From: Teichococcus oryzae
GTDB taxonomy: Bacteria > Pseudomonadota > Alphaproteobacteria > Acetobacterales > Acetobacteraceae
Direction of reading: 5' to 3'
NCBI RefSeq assembly: GCF_008386565.1
Contig: NZ_VUKA01000001.1
Span: 558,001 to 622,000, forward strand
Length of the DNA stretch: 64,000 nt
Below are positions 35,321 to 45,855 of this stretch, piece after piece. The position numbers and the translations under genes were made by a program. The notes beneath the pieces are model-generated. The model was not told the origin of the DNA. It saw only the letters and a program-made list of their open reading frames with translations, and did no database searches. Each line of letters starts with the position of its first letter. Positions within the stretch are counted from its first letter, which is position 1.

Positions 35321-35593
35321 ATGAAGCGATACATGATCGAACGGGAACTGCCGGGCGTCGGCTCCATGAAGCCGGAACAGCTGAAGGAAACAGCCATCAC
35401 CTCGAACAAGGCGCTGGCGCAGCTCAACGGGCGCGCCCAGTGGATCGAATCGTTTGTCGCCGACAACAAGACCTTCTGCATCTATCTGGCCGAAGACGAG
35501 GCAGCGGTGCGGGAGCATGCCGAACTCAGCGGCTTTCCCGTCAGCAAGGTGACGGAGCTGCGCATCATCATCGATCCGACCACCGGCGGCTGA
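35321..35593 (+). CDS. DUF4242 domain protein
   Basis: Small soluble protein of 90 aa: [32 protein letters not shown] at the start, [47 protein letters not shown] at the end, matching the ferredoxin-like DUF4242 family. Some relatives bind nickel (SCO4226 type), but the role is unknown. Start at ATG 35321 with AAAGGGA upstream. It is inserted on the opposite strand between obgE and proB, two genes that are normally adjacent. Confidence 0.85.
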   Translation: MKRYMIERELPGVGSMKPEQLKETAITSNKALAQLNGRAQWIESFVADNKTFCIYLAEDEAAVREHAELSGFPVSKVTELRIIIDPTTGG

Positions 35594-35609
35594 GCGCCGC
35601 CAGGCCGGC

Positions 35610-37335
<1,726 letters not shown>

Positions 37336-37433
37336 GGTTCGCCCTGAATACTCTGCCGTCTGGCCTGATCTGAAACGATGGTCGGCCGAGAACGGCCATC
37401 GGCGGAACCGAAAGGCCCCGCCGGGAGGAGCCG

Positions 37434-37463
37434 CCTATAGCGCTCCGGAGCCCCGGGAGTCAA
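37434..37463 (-). promoter_or_regulatory. Promoter of the rplU-rpmA operon
   Basis: On the minus strand, TTGACT (37463-37458) and CTATAG (37440-37435; TATAGG if shifted by one) are 17-18 bp apart, close to the sigma-70 consensus and A/T-rich against a GC-rich background. Transcription would start near 37428. The 90-nt leader can form a hairpin around GGCCG-TTCT-CGGCC (near 37383-37396), as some ribosomal protein leaders do. Confidence 0.65.
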
Positions 37464-37577
37464 CGTCGCCGGCCGAAGCGCCGCGGAGGATTTCCGCACT
37501 TTCCGGCGCCGCGTCCGTTGCATGGCCGCCCGTGGCACATTATACCCCGCCCCGCCCGACGGCCAGGGCTTCACCGC

Positions 37578-37667
<90 letters not shown>

Positions 37668-38145
37668 AAATTCCCGTCTGACTCTAGCTTCATGACAGGC
37701 TTCGGCCTGGCCGGCTCTGTCAGTCCCGGTTCTGCGTTCATCACAGCCACGCCTGTGTCCCGAAGGCAGGCTGGAGATGCCAGCCGCAGGTCCGGCCGCC
37801 TTGATGGCAAAGCCGGATTATGTCATGATTCAAGACATTGGCGGGGCAGATGCCAGGACAACGGACATTGCGCCGGCTCAGCTATACGCTGCACGGAAAT
37901 CAATGTGCGGAAGCCGTTGGCTGCCATGGCCGGACCCGCCGAAGGGGCGGTTGCCCCTTCGAATGACCCGAACATTGCGGCGCGCCGGCACCCTCACCAC
38001 AATCTGCGCTGCCCTGGAGGCAGCAGGGGTGGAGTTCCTCCCTTAGACGGGGGGTAGGGTTGGAGAGTGGCCAGGGAAGGCCGATAAGCGAGAAGGCCGT
38101 GAAAACAGCTCGCCCTTATCTCGATCACTGAACAAGGATTCGCCC
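37668..38145 (+). other. Region after tRNA-Ser without an intact gene
   Basis: This 478-nt stretch has no intact reading frame that looks like a protein. The first 160 nt show nothing I recognise; 37861-38046 carries the XRE-type remnant listed separately. I searched by eye for a repeat of the tRNA 3' end as an attachment site and saw none. Base composition is somewhat less GC-rich than the neighbours. Confidence 0.6.
37861..38046 (+). pseudogene. Decayed XRE-type helix-turn-helix regulator
   Basis: Three pieces in two frames match the common small XRE regulator: IAPAQLYAARKSMCG (frame 1), LAAMAGPAEGAVA (frame 2, 37919 onward, the expected recognition-helix region), and RTLRRAGTLTTICAALEAAGVEFLP (frame 1 again, ending at TAG 38044-38046). 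Intact relatives read like TPAQLRAARALLGWSQ...LAxxAGVxExAV...RTLxxGTLxTIRAALEAAGVEF. Two compensating frameshifts and a missing C-terminal GVRLR end point to a pseudogene. Confidence 0.55.
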
Positions 38146-38328
38146 ATGCGTAAGCCGAACTACAGCTTTGAACGGTCCCAGCGTGAGGGCGCCAAGCGGA
38201 AGAAGGCCGAGGCGAAGCTCCAGAAGAAGCAGGAGCAGAGCGCCGAGAAGAGCGAGGCTGGTGACGACCTTAAGGAAGCGCATCCCGAGGGTCAGGTCGG
38301 GGATGGCCCTGAGGTGGCAGAACGGTAG
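38146..38328 (+). CDS. Small basic conserved hypothetical protein
   Basis: Sixty residues, highly charged: MRKPNYSFERSQREGAKRKKAEAKLQKKQEQ, then an acidic half with EKSEAGDDLKEAHPEG. Short proteins beginning (K)PNYSFERxQRExAKxKK are widespread in proteobacteria with unknown function; the assignment is by recognition. Very little predicted structure beyond a charged helix. An AAGGA lies just upstream of the ATG. Confidence 0.65.
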   Translation: MRKPNYSFERSQREGAKRKKAEAKLQKKQEQSAEKSEAGDDLKEAHPEGQVGDGPEVAER

Positions 38329-38380
38329 GCCATCCTAGCGAGGCTTCAGCGGCTTCGCGGCCCTGGACAGGGAGAATGAC

Positions 38381-38482
38381 TTGCCGATCTTTGAAGCCCT
38401 CGACTGGATCAGTCAGAACCGCACGGGCGTCATCGTCATGGTGGCGGTGATGTTCGTGACGCTGTGGCTGCGGAGGCGGTGA
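38381..38482 (+). CDS. Small single-pass membrane protein, TTG start
   Basis: A 33-codon ORF: MPIFEALDWISQNRTG followed by a helix VIVMVAVMFVTLWLRRR that ends in a positive cluster, a clear one-helix topology. TTG at 38381 has GGGAGA about six bases upstream. A competing ATG at 38376 in another frame gives a non-hydrophobic peptide. Function unknown. It follows the small basic protein by 52 nt. Confidence 0.5.
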   Translation: MPIFEALDWISQNRTGVIVMVAVMFVTLWLRRR

Positions 38483-38657
38483 CGCTGCCGCAATCCGCCC
38501 TTGTTGCGCCGGCTGGCGTCAGGGCATAGCGGAAGCGCCCTGGCAAGCCGGGGCGCCCGCCCTTGCGTCGGGCGCCTTGGTGGCTGAACGCATTCAGGGC
38601 GGAAATGACTTTCGCATTTTCCGGCCCGAAAGCGCGCTGTGCCTGTCAGGATGCCCG

Positions 38658-39794
38658 TCAGGATGAAGGGGCGTCATCGCTCATCCTCCAGACCATCGCT
38701 CCGCAAGCAATGGCGGCGGACATCGACAGCGCGGCCCAGGCACCTGCGCCTTCCAGCATGGTGCCAAAGAGCGGTGCGCCGGCCGTCTGGCCGACGGCGA
38801 TCGCAAGGAAAGGAATGCCCAGCCCGAGCTGGGGCTGGTCCTGAAGGAGCATAGTTCCCCGGATCAGGAGAACGCCGCTGGAAACGATATAGGCGGCGCC
38901 AAACAGGGCCATCGCCGCAAAGGCGAGGAGGGGAGCCGCCGTCGCCGCCATGAGCAGGCCGTAGCCAAGGGCCATTGCCAGAAGTGCCGCCCGGTGCACG
39001 GAACCGATCCCGAAACGCGCAACCAGGATGCCCGTCAATGCGCCGGCCAGCCCGCCAAGGCCGAGCGCGATCCAGGCCAGCGGAATGCGCGCTTCCGGAA
39101 AGCTGAACTCCCCGCGCAGCATGTCGGCGCCGAATGTCCAGATGGCGGTGCTCGATGCGCCCATGAGGAAGGCGGCCGCGCACAGGCCGGCAAGGCCTGG
39201 CCTCGCCAGCGTCCGGGGCGAAACGCAGCCAATCTCGCGCCCGGGCGAACCAGCCGGCATCGCGAACCATAGCCAGGCCGTCACGGCGACGCCGATCAGG
39301 GTGAACAGCGCGTAAAGCTCGCGCCATGCCGCCGCGAGGGCCAGTGCTGCCGCGCCGGAGAACACGATCCCTGCCGCCGTGCCGGCATTGATCATGCCGT
39401 TCGCCTTCGGGCGCGTATGCTCGCTGAATTCCCGGGCCACGGCGGATGCCAATGGCGGAGAGGTGAAGCCCGTGCTGAGGCCGGCGAGCGCGATGGCGGC
39501 CGCCAGCACCAGGGCGGAGGGGGCAAGGGCGACGAGGCCGACGCCTGCCGTCGCGGCAAAGCCGGCGAGCATGGCTGTGGCCCGCTCCCCCAGCTTCGCG
39601 CCCGCCAGGGAGGCGAAAGCGATGCCGATGCAATATGCCCCGAAGGCGCCGCCGCCGATCCAGCCCGCCGCCCCCGCGCCAAGCGAAAGATCCGCGCGGA
39701 TCTGCGGCAGCAGAAGGCCATAGGCGAAGCGGGCCAAGCCATAGGACAAGGCCGTCAGCGCGAAGGCCGCGGCGACAAGGTTGCCGCCTTTCAA
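38658..39794 (-). CDS. MFS transporter, YbfB/YjiJ-like
   Basis: Membrane protein of 378 aa with about twelve short helices. The first helix (FALTALSYGLARFAYGLLLPQIRADLSLGAGAAGWIGG) and the AREFSEHTRPKANGMINAGTAAGIVFSGAAA segment are characteristic of the YbfB/YjiJ group of exporters. It overlaps the tetR stop as ATGA (39794-39791), so it is translated with the regulator and presumably repressed by it. Substrate unknown. Confidence 0.85.
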   Translation of the reverse strand: MKGGNLVAAAFALTALSYGLARFAYGLLLPQIRADLSLGAGAAGWIGGGAFGAYCIGIAFASLAGAKLGERATAMLAGFAATAGVGLVALAPSALVLAAAIALAGLSTGFTSPPLASAVAREFSEHTRPKANGMINAGTAAGIVFSGAAALALAAAWRELYALFTLIGVAVTAWLWFAMPAGSPGREIGCVSPRTLARPGLAGLCAAAFLMGASSTAIWTFGADMLRGEFSFPEARIPLAWIALGLGGLAGALTGILVARFGIGSVHRAALLAMALGYGLLMAATAAPLLAFAAMALFGAAYIVSSGVLLIRGTMLLQDQPQLGLGIPFLAIAVGQTAGAPLFGTMLEGAGAWAALSMSAAIACGAMVWRMSDDAPSS

Positions 39795-40339
39795 GGCCGG
39801 TGGCTCTTCGCGGCTTCGATCAGGGAATGGGCGGCCGCCCTGGCCTCATCGACAACCGAAAGATCCGCGACGCTGGCCGCCGCCGTGGCACCTTCGAAAA
39901 GAAGCCAGATCTGCGTCGCCAGGCCGGCATCCTTCCACCCCAGCGCCGCTTCCACCCGGCGCGCGATCATTTGCCGGAACTCGTCCTTCTGCCGTCGCAC
40001 CAGCGCGACGATCTCCCCATTGGCTGCCGCGTATTCCGCCCGGGCGCGCAGGAGCATGCAGCCCCGGGCACCGTGCTCCGCGAGCCATTGCCGCAGCGTC
40101 TCGAACAAGGTGGCGACGGGATCGGCGCCCTTTCCCGCGGCCTCCAGATGGGCGCCGAAGAGGCGGTGCCGTTCCTCAAGAACGGCAAGCACCAGCCCGT
40201 CCTTGGAGCCGAAATGCTTGTACAGCGTACGGGTGGAGGCGCCGGACGGCGCCAGCACCTTGTCGACCCCGATGCCTCGAAAGCCATCCGCCTCGAAGGC
40301 GCTGGCGGCACAAGCAATGATGTCTGCCCGTTTGTCCAT
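39791..40339 (-). CDS. TetR family transcriptional regulator
   Basis: Repressor of 182 aa. The DNA-binding domain is residues 1-50 (MDKRADIIACAASAFEADGFRGIGVDKVLAPSGASTRTLYKHFGSKDGLVLAVLEER). The C-terminal ligand domain contains HGARGCMLLRARAEY, as in the YezE-like subgroup. I chose ATG 40339; the frame runs on to 40393 but that covers the operator/promoter. It forms an operon with the MFS exporter, with a 4-nt overlap. Confidence 0.88.
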   Translation of the reverse strand: MDKRADIIACAASAFEADGFRGIGVDKVLAPSGASTRTLYKHFGSKDGLVLAVLEERHRLFGAHLEAAGKGADPVATLFETLRQWLAEHGARGCMLLRARAEYAAANGEIVALVRRQKDEFRQMIARRVEAALGWKDAGLATQIWLLFEGATAAASVADLSVVDEARAAAHSLIEAAKSHRP

Positions 40340-40345
40340 GGGCAC

Positions 40346-40373
40346 AATGTAAAGCGTTCGTTTTACATCGCAA
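40346..40373 (-). promoter_or_regulatory. tetR promoter with overlapping operator
   Basis: ATGTAAA-N8-TTTACAT (40347-40368) is a 22-bp inverted repeat, eight bases before the tetR start, of the size a TetR dimer covers. On the minus strand a TTGCGA (40373-40368) and TACATT (40351-40346) pair with a 16-bp spacer overlaps it, so binding would block the promoter of tetR-MFS. Confidence 0.65.
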
Positions 40374-40532
40374 GGAGCCAATTCCGCCTCCAAGCGGCGA
40401 TGCCCTTCCGCCGCGGAGAACCATCTCCTGCGGAACAGCCCCCGGCGGCCTATATGGAAGGAAACCGGTCAGCACCATTTGCGCCGCCTCCGGCCCCGGA
40501 TAGCCGGACCTTGCCGCGCCGCCACAGGATCC

Positions 40533-40883
40533 ATGATGAGCAAGAAGTCTGCCGCTGTTCGAAAGCCCGCCCGGGTCAACCTGCCGAAGCAGGCCCTGAC
40601 GCGCCTCGCGGAGGTGATCGGCCGCGGCGCCACGCCGGACCGGGTGGCGCGGGAAGTGCAGGCTATCGTGGCGGCCTGGCGTTCCGACGCCGGGCTGGAC
40701 CAGGGGGAGGTCAGCGACCACCTGACCGAATGCTGCGAAAGTCTGGCCGAAGGCGTCGAGGCGGCGCGCATGCAGATGGACGATGTCGACAGCAGCGACA
40801 AGGCGGCGACCGCCCAGGGTGCCCGCTCCCTCGCGGCGCTGGAAGCCGCCTATCGGGCAATGAGCGAGGCCAGCCGCCGCTAG
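40533..40883 (+). CDS. Hypothetical protein
   Basis: Predicted soluble, mostly helical protein of 116 aa (MMSKKSAAVRKPARVNLPKQALTRLAEVIGRGATPDRVAREVQAIVAAW, then ESLAEGVEAARMQMDDVDSSDKAATAQGARSLAALEAAYRAM). I do not recognise a family. The basic start and the long amphipathic helices could mean a nucleic-acid or protein contact role. Two adjacent ATGs (40533, 40536) are possible starts. It is convergent with pepT (stop 40907). Confidence 0.55.
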   Translation: MMSKKSAAVRKPARVNLPKQALTRLAEVIGRGATPDRVAREVQAIVAAWRSDAGLDQGEVSDHLTECCESLAEGVEAARMQMDDVDSSDKAATAQGARSLAALEAAYRAMSEASRR

Positions 40884-40906
40884 GATGACCGGCCTGATGC
40901 CGCCGC

Positions 40907-42154
40907 TCAGCCGTCGCGGCGTGGACGGGCGGCCAGTTCGCAAAGGCGCTCGGTGACCTTGTAGGACTCCACGAAAGCTTCCACCGGCAGGAATTCGAAG
41001 CGCGAATGGAAGTTGTGGGCGCCGGTGAAGTAGTTGGGCGTCGGCACGCCCCGCGCCGAAAGGGCCGACCCGTCGGTGCCGCCGCGCATCGCGATCACCT
41101 TCGGGGCGATGTTCATGTCCTGCAACGCCTGGAAAATCAGGTCCACGCAGTGCCGGTCATTGCCCAGCGCGGCGTCGATGTTCTGGTAGCTGTCCTCGAT
41201 GCGGTACTCGATTCGTGCCTTGGGATGGCGCGCCCGGATGACCTCGACGGCTTCCGCGACAAAGGCCTTCCGCTCCGCGAACCGTGTTCCGTCATGGTCG
41301 CGGATCGACATCTGCAATTGGGCGGTGCTCTGGTTGCCGGAGATGCCGTTGCACCACCAATAGCCCTCGCGCCCCTCGGTCCTTTCAGGCGTCTGCATCG
41401 GGTCGAACAACTGCACCAGCTCGGCGGCGACCAGGATGGGGTTCACCAACACACCCTTCGCCGACATGGGATGGGCTGTCACCCCCGTGATGTCCACGGT
41501 CACGGCGGCTGCATTGAAGGTTTCGTAAACGACCTCTCCCCGTTCGCAGCAATCGATCGTATAGGCGAAGGCGACAGGGAACCGCGCCAGATCCATCACC
41601 TTCGCCCCGCACAGGCCGATCTCCTCGTCGGGAACGAAAGCGACAATGATGTCGCCATGCGGCGTGCCGCCATTCTTCAGCCGTGCCATCAAGGTCATCA
41701 CAACGGCGATGGCCGCCTTGTTGTCCGCGCCCAGCACGCTGGTGCCGTCACTTACCAGGATCTCCTGCCCGCGATAGGGCAGGATTTCCGGATGCTCGCC
41801 CACCCGCAGCCAGATGTCCTGGCTTTTGTTCAGCAGCAGGTCGCCACCGTCGAAGGCCAGGCGCTGTGGCCTGATCTCCGGCGACAGCCCGACATCCACC
41901 GTGTCCAGATGGGCGACAAAGCCGATGCAGGGGGCTTCCGGCAGCGTTCCCGGAAGCCTGGCGGTCAGGATGCTGTGCCGGTCGAGATGGATGTCCTCCA
42001 GGCCGATCGCTTCCAGCTCCGCTTTGAGCATCTCCGCCAGCCGCCGCTGCCCGGGCGTGCTCGGGATGGCGTCCACTTTCGCGTCGCTCTGGCTTTCCAC
42101 TGCGAGGTAGCGGAAAAATCGCTCGATCAGCTGCTCGGCGAGGGGTTCGGCCAT
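40907..42154 (-). CDS. pepT: Peptidase T
   Basis: Zinc aminotripeptidase of the M20B family, 415 aa. Metal and catalytic motifs are in order: GFVAHLDTVDVG (about residues 76-87), VLGADNKAAIAVVMTLMAR (bridging Asp), VPDEEIGLCGAKVMDLARF (catalytic Glu), IDCCERGEV, and MRGGTDGSALSARGVPTPNYFTGAHNFHSRFEFLPV near the end. It releases N-terminal residues from tripeptides in the cytoplasm. It is a single gene with no obvious operon partners. Confidence 0.93.
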   Translation of the reverse strand: MAEPLAEQLIERFFRYLAVESQSDAKVDAIPSTPGQRRLAEMLKAELEAIGLEDIHLDRHSILTARLPGTLPEAPCIGFVAHLDTVDVGLSPEIRPQRLAFDGGDLLLNKSQDIWLRVGEHPEILPYRGQEILVSDGTSVLGADNKAAIAVVMTLMARLKNGGTPHGDIIVAFVPDEEIGLCGAKVMDLARFPVAFAYTIDCCERGEVVYETFNAAAVTVDITGVTAHPMSAKGVLVNPILVAAELVQLFDPMQTPERTEGREGYWWCNGISGNQSTAQLQMSIRDHDGTRFAERKAFVAEAVEVIRARHPKARIEYRIEDSYQNIDAALGNDRHCVDLIFQALQDMNIAPKVIAMRGGTDGSALSARGVPTPNYFTGAHNFHSRFEFLPVEAFVESYKVTERLCELAARPRRDG

Positions 42155-42317
42155 GGAAAGGCTCCTGATCGGTGTGGGCCCGTGGATCTGCGCGCATCAT
42201 CGCATCGCGCATGCGGACGTCAAACCGCCAGGCGCCATGATCCGATCCGGCTGAAAGGGGCCTTCCCCCGAAACGGGCACGGCCGTGCCGTCGCTCCAGG
42301 GGAGGGTGTTCCGTGGC

Positions 42318-43922
42318 TCAGGCGCGCCGCACGTTCCAGAACAGCGCCGGTCCGCCCTTGAGCACGCCGGTGATGCTGCGGCGATAGGCCTGCTGCGGGC
42401 GCTGGAGGCCCAGCGGGATGAAGGGCGCCTCCTCCCACACATTGCGCTGCAATTCCTCGGCGATCCGCTTCTCGGCCTCGATGTCCTCGGCCTCGAACCA
42501 TTCGTCGCGCAAGGCCTCGCGCTTCGGGCTTTCGGGCCAGCCGGACCAGGCATTGGCGCCGTTGCCGCGCAGCGGCTGGTGGCTGCCGGGCACGGAGGTG
42601 TCCATCCCTTCCCAGGTGGTGCAGAAGGCGCTGAAGCCGCCCTGTTCCACGGGGCCACGATTGGTGCGCCGCTGGATCTGCGTGCCCCAGTCCATCGCCA
42701 GCAGGTCCACATTGAAGCCGACGCGGCGCATCAGGTCCGCGGCGACCTCCGTCATGGCATTGAGGTTCGGCAGGTCGGTGGCCGAGAGAAGCACCACGCG
42801 CTCGTTGTTGTAGCCGGAGTCGCGCAGCAATCGCTTCGCCTTCTCCAGGTCGCGCGGACCGGTCAGGATCTCCAGCCCCGCGTCATTGGCGAGTGGCGTG
42901 CCCGGGGTGAAGGCGCCGGCCGGAATCCCATACAACTCGGGGTCGGTGCCCATCGCGGCCTGCATGAAGGCTTCCTGGTCCACCGCCGGGAACAGGGCGC
43001 GCCGCACCGCCGGATTGTTGAAGGGCGGATGCAGGTGGTTGAAGCGCAGCACGCCGAAGGCGCCGAAGGTGTTGATCGTCTCCACCGCGATCTGCCGGTT
43101 GCGCCGCAGGATCGGCAGCAGGTCCGGCAGGGGCGTTTCCCACCAATCCACCTCGTTGTTCTGCAGCGCGGCGGCGGCCGTGGCGGCATCGGGCATGACG
43201 CGCCACTCGACGCGGTCGAAATGCACCTGCTTGCCACCGGCCAGCAGGTCCGGCGCTTCCTGGCGCGGCTGGTAGCCGGCGTTGCGCTCGAAAACAGCCA
43301 GGCTGCCTGCCACCCATTGGTCGGTCAGGAAGCGGTAGGGGCCGCTGCCGGTGAAGTCGGTGACCTGGGTGAAGGGATCGGTCTGCGCGACGCGCTCCGG
43401 CATGATCACGCAGATATTCGCGCCCACCTTGCCCAGCGCCCAGGTCAGCCCGTTCCAGGGCCGCTTGATGCGGATGGTGAAGCGGTCATCCGAAACGGCC
43501 GTCATCTCATCCAGCAGCACGTCGAGGCGCTGGCCGAGGACGTCGCGCTTCGACCAGCGGCGGATCGAGGCGACGCAGTCCCGGGTGCGGACGGGCTCGC
43601 CATCGTGGAAGCGCAGGCCGGGGCGCAGGGTGACCGTGTGGGTCAGCCCGTCCTCGGACACCTCATGCCCCGCCGCCATCTGCGGCCTGACCTTGAAATC
43701 GGCGCCGATGCCGAAGAGCGTGTCATAGACCATCAGCCCGGCATTGCGGGACAGGACGGATGTGCCCCAGATCGGGTCCATGCTGGCGAGATTGCCTTGC
43801 GGCACGAAGCGCAGCGTGCGCGCCGCGCTGCCCTGCGCCAGGGCCGGCGCGGACAGCTGGCCCGTCCCAATAGCCGCGGCCGCGCCGGCGGCCGTTTTCA
43901 AGAAGGTTCTGCGATACGCCAC
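42318..43922 (-). CDS. Peptide-type ABC transporter substrate-binding protein
   Basis: Family 5 periplasmic binding protein, 534 aa. It starts with GTG at 43922, preceded by AGGAAAAAGGAAG; the first residues (VAYRRTFLKTAAGAAAAIGTGQLSAPALAQG) form a twin-arginine-like signal with RRTFLK. Typical parts are LASMDPIWGTSVLSRNAGLMVYDTLF, LRPGLRFHDGEPVRTRDCVASIRRW and NNEVDWWETPLPDLLPILRRN. No transporter subunits are adjacent, so it is an orphan binding protein like the one at 18997. Confidence 0.88.
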   Translation of the reverse strand: MAYRRTFLKTAAGAAAAIGTGQLSAPALAQGSAARTLRFVPQGNLASMDPIWGTSVLSRNAGLMVYDTLFGIGADFKVRPQMAAGHEVSEDGLTHTVTLRPGLRFHDGEPVRTRDCVASIRRWSKRDVLGQRLDVLLDEMTAVSDDRFTIRIKRPWNGLTWALGKVGANICVIMPERVAQTDPFTQVTDFTGSGPYRFLTDQWVAGSLAVFERNAGYQPRQEAPDLLAGGKQVHFDRVEWRVMPDAATAAAALQNNEVDWWETPLPDLLPILRRNRQIAVETINTFGAFGVLRFNHLHPPFNNPAVRRALFPAVDQEAFMQAAMGTDPELYGIPAGAFTPGTPLANDAGLEILTGPRDLEKAKRLLRDSGYNNERVVLLSATDLPNLNAMTEVAADLMRRVGFNVDLLAMDWGTQIQRRTNRGPVEQGGFSAFCTTWEGMDTSVPGSHQPLRGNGANAWSGWPESPKREALRDEWFEAEDIEAEKRIAEELQRNVWEEAPFIPLGLQRPQQAYRRSITGVLKGGPALFWNVRRA

Positions 43923-44140
43923 CCTGGCTTCCTTTTTCCTGTTTCCCCGGTGATGGGGCTGCGCTGCCAGACTGCCTCCGGCATGGCCGTGGAACAAGCG
44001 AGCCACCCGGCCGGCCCGCACGTTGCAAAGACCGGGAACACCTTCCTCAGGATTGCCTGCCTTCATGGCCATCGCAGAACTGTTCTGGCCGGATGACCGG
44101 GCCGGAACAGCGAAGCGGTTCACCGCTTCCTGCGGGTCAC

Positions 44141-44680
44141 TCAAGTTTCGGTATGCGCTCTTCGCACCGCCTCCAGGTCCAGCTCGCCCCGCGCGCCCCA
44201 ACCCGTCACATCCACCGGCACTTCGGGCCTGAAGCGTTCATACAGCCGGAAGCCGATGCGATTCAGTTCCCGGGGTTCGTAGCGATCCGCCAGTTCCTCC
44301 ATGGCCGCCCTCACGGCCGGCAGGCTCTGGCCGAAGGCCCGGGCGACATAGGCATGGACCGGCGCCGGGGGTGCGGGCTTGCCGTCTCCCGCATCCGCCA
44401 GCACCTGGCCATCCGCGTCATGCGCCAGCGGCACCTCCTTGCCCAGCAGGCGGGTGGTTTCCCGCGATGCGAGGCGGGCCGCATCAGCCTCATGCCTGGT
44501 GCCATCGCTCAGGCCCAGGCGGCGTGCCTTGGCGCGCGCCGCCGTGCCCGCCACATGGCTGGCAAGGCTGAGCGCCGTTTCAGGGGGATGGCCCAGGCGT
44601 TCGGCGACCACGATGGCCCAGAGCGTCAGGACCGGCGCCCGGTTCACCCGGATGCGCCGAGGCATGGAATCAGGGGCCAT
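44141..44680 (-). CDS. Conserved hypothetical protein
   Basis: Soluble protein of 179 aa. The N-terminal part (NRAPVLTLWAIVVAERLGHPPETALSLASHVAGTAARAKARRLGL) looks like a conserved helical domain I have seen in uncharacterised bacterial proteins without a named role. The C-terminal part (AYVARAFGQSLPAVRAAMEELADRYEPRELNRIGFRLYERFRPEVPV) could be a second helical unit. No catalytic motif is visible. The gene stands alone. Confidence 0.55.
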   Translation of the reverse strand: MAPDSMPRRIRVNRAPVLTLWAIVVAERLGHPPETALSLASHVAGTAARAKARRLGLSDGTRHEADAARLASRETTRLLGKEVPLAHDADGQVLADAGDGKPAPPAPVHAYVARAFGQSLPAVRAAMEELADRYEPRELNRIGFRLYERFRPEVPVDVTGWGARGELDLEAVRRAHTET

Positions 44681-45056
44681 GGACCTGCCTTCTCAGTGCT
44701 TCGATCGGGCGCCTGCTGAGGCGCGCCAGTCTTTCATTGTTGCTGGTGAACGCCGGAAGCGGGGTCGCGGATGAAAGCAAGTCTCTCAACTTGTCGCCGC
44801 CGGCGACCGCGGTGATGTTGCCGCCGCGGCCGGAAGGAAGCATGGAAGGCCAGTCGGAAAATCGCCCTTTCAGGTTTAAGATCAGAAAAAGTATTTCAAC
44901 CGAAAGGTGATTGATAGAGCCCTTCCTTTGGCCCTGGCGCTTCTGTCGTGGAACAAGAATGGAGGCGCTGGGCACGCCTTTCACATTCATGGCAGGACCA
45001 GGAAGCTTCCGCGAGGAAGCGGCGTTCATTCACGGACAGCAAGGAGAAGCCTTGCC
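44681..45056. other. Intergenic region
   Basis: This 376-nt gap between the hypothetical gene at 44141 and the small membrane gene at 45057 is richer in A and T around 44830-44920 than the flanks. No convincing ORF, RNA gene or repeat was seen. AAGGAGAAG near 45042 is the ribosome binding site of the next gene. Confidence 0.6.
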
Positions 45057-45230
45057 ATGATGGCGCAATTCTACCGTGAGCAAAGAAGCCGGTTGCCACT
45101 GTTCCGGCCTCGTCTTCGCGGAACCATGCTGGGTTTCATTGTACTGCTGCTTTGGTGCATGACGGTGGCCCTGGGCGTGTTCGTTGTGGGCCTGGTCTGG
45201 TTCTCCGGGCCTTATCTGGCCGGCGGCTGA
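45057..45230 (+). CDS. Small single-helix membrane protein
   Basis: Fifty-seven residues: MMAQFYREQRSRLPLFRPRLRG (basic, cytosolic) followed by one helix, TMLGFIVLLLWCMTVALGVFVVGLVWF, ending SGPYLAGG. AAGGAGAAG is about eight bases before the ATG (45057; a second ATG overlaps at 45060). Unknown function; the clear topology and good ribosome binding site argue that it is expressed. It is convergent with the cupin gene. Confidence 0.5.
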   Translation: MMAQFYREQRSRLPLFRPRLRGTMLGFIVLLLWCMTVALGVFVVGLVWFSGPYLAGG

Positions 45231-45327
45231 GAACTGCCGCGCCCTCCGGGCGTGGCAGCCTCAAGGCCGTTCCATCGGATCGGGATCAGGCCGGGCCACG
45301 CCCCGCTGCAGAAGCGGAAGACCACGG

Positions 45328-45699
45328 TCAGCTGCCGCCGAAGCCCTTTCCGGCGACGCGATATTCCGGCCGCGGCGGGCTGAAGATATCGAGCACGCGT
45401 GCGCCTTCGGGTCCGGCTCGCATGGTGTGCGGAACCCCGCCCGGCGTTCGCCAGAAATCGCCCTTCCGGACCGGGATCTCCTCGCCGCCCTGGATGCGCA
45501 CGGCGGTCCCTTCCAGCAGCACGCCCCATTGCTCTTCCGGATGCTGGTGCAACTCCCCCGCCGCATCGGGCGCAATGGTGACAATGGAAAGCATGGCCTG
45601 TTCGCCGGCGAAGATGCGCGTCGTCACCCCGGCCGCGAGTTCGCGGAAAATCCCCCCCGTCTCGTTGTCGAGGTTATGGAATTCTTTTGATTGGCTCAT
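45328..45699 (-). CDS. Cupin domain protein
   Basis: Single-domain cupin, 123 aa from ATG 45699 (AAGGAA directly upstream). The first cupin motif reads GELHQHPEEQWGVLLEGTAVRIQGGEE, the second GDFWRTPGGVPHTMRAG, giving His, His, Glu/Gln and His as possible metal ligands. Substrate unknown; many such proteins are dioxygenases, isomerases or sensors. The neighbouring Bug-type binding protein (45856) is on the same strand, 156 nt upstream. Confidence 0.82.
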   Translation of the reverse strand: MSQSKEFHNLDNETGGIFRELAAGVTTRIFAGEQAMLSIVTIAPDAAGELHQHPEEQWGVLLEGTAVRIQGGEEIPVRKGDFWRTPGGVPHTMRAGPEGARVLDIFSPPRPEYRVAGKGFGGS

Positions 45700-45855
45700 G
45701 ATGGTTCCTTCTTTGAACAACGGGATGCTGGGCCGGTGCCCCGCCCAAAGGGCGCCGGCATCGCGCGGGTGGTCCGCGACGCATGAGAAAGGCCGGATAT
45801 TCAGCGGGCCGCGCCTGTGCCGCCAGCCATGTTCGGCCTCAGGACCGTGCCATCA

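Noticed and set aside
37668-38145. Integrated element at tRNA-Ser
   Set aside because: No integrase, no repeat of the tRNA end and no phage genes within the window; only a possible scar is reported.
44670-45029. 119-codon open frame on the minus strand
   Set aside because: No ribosome binding site and low-quality composition; it runs across the start of the 44141 gene region.
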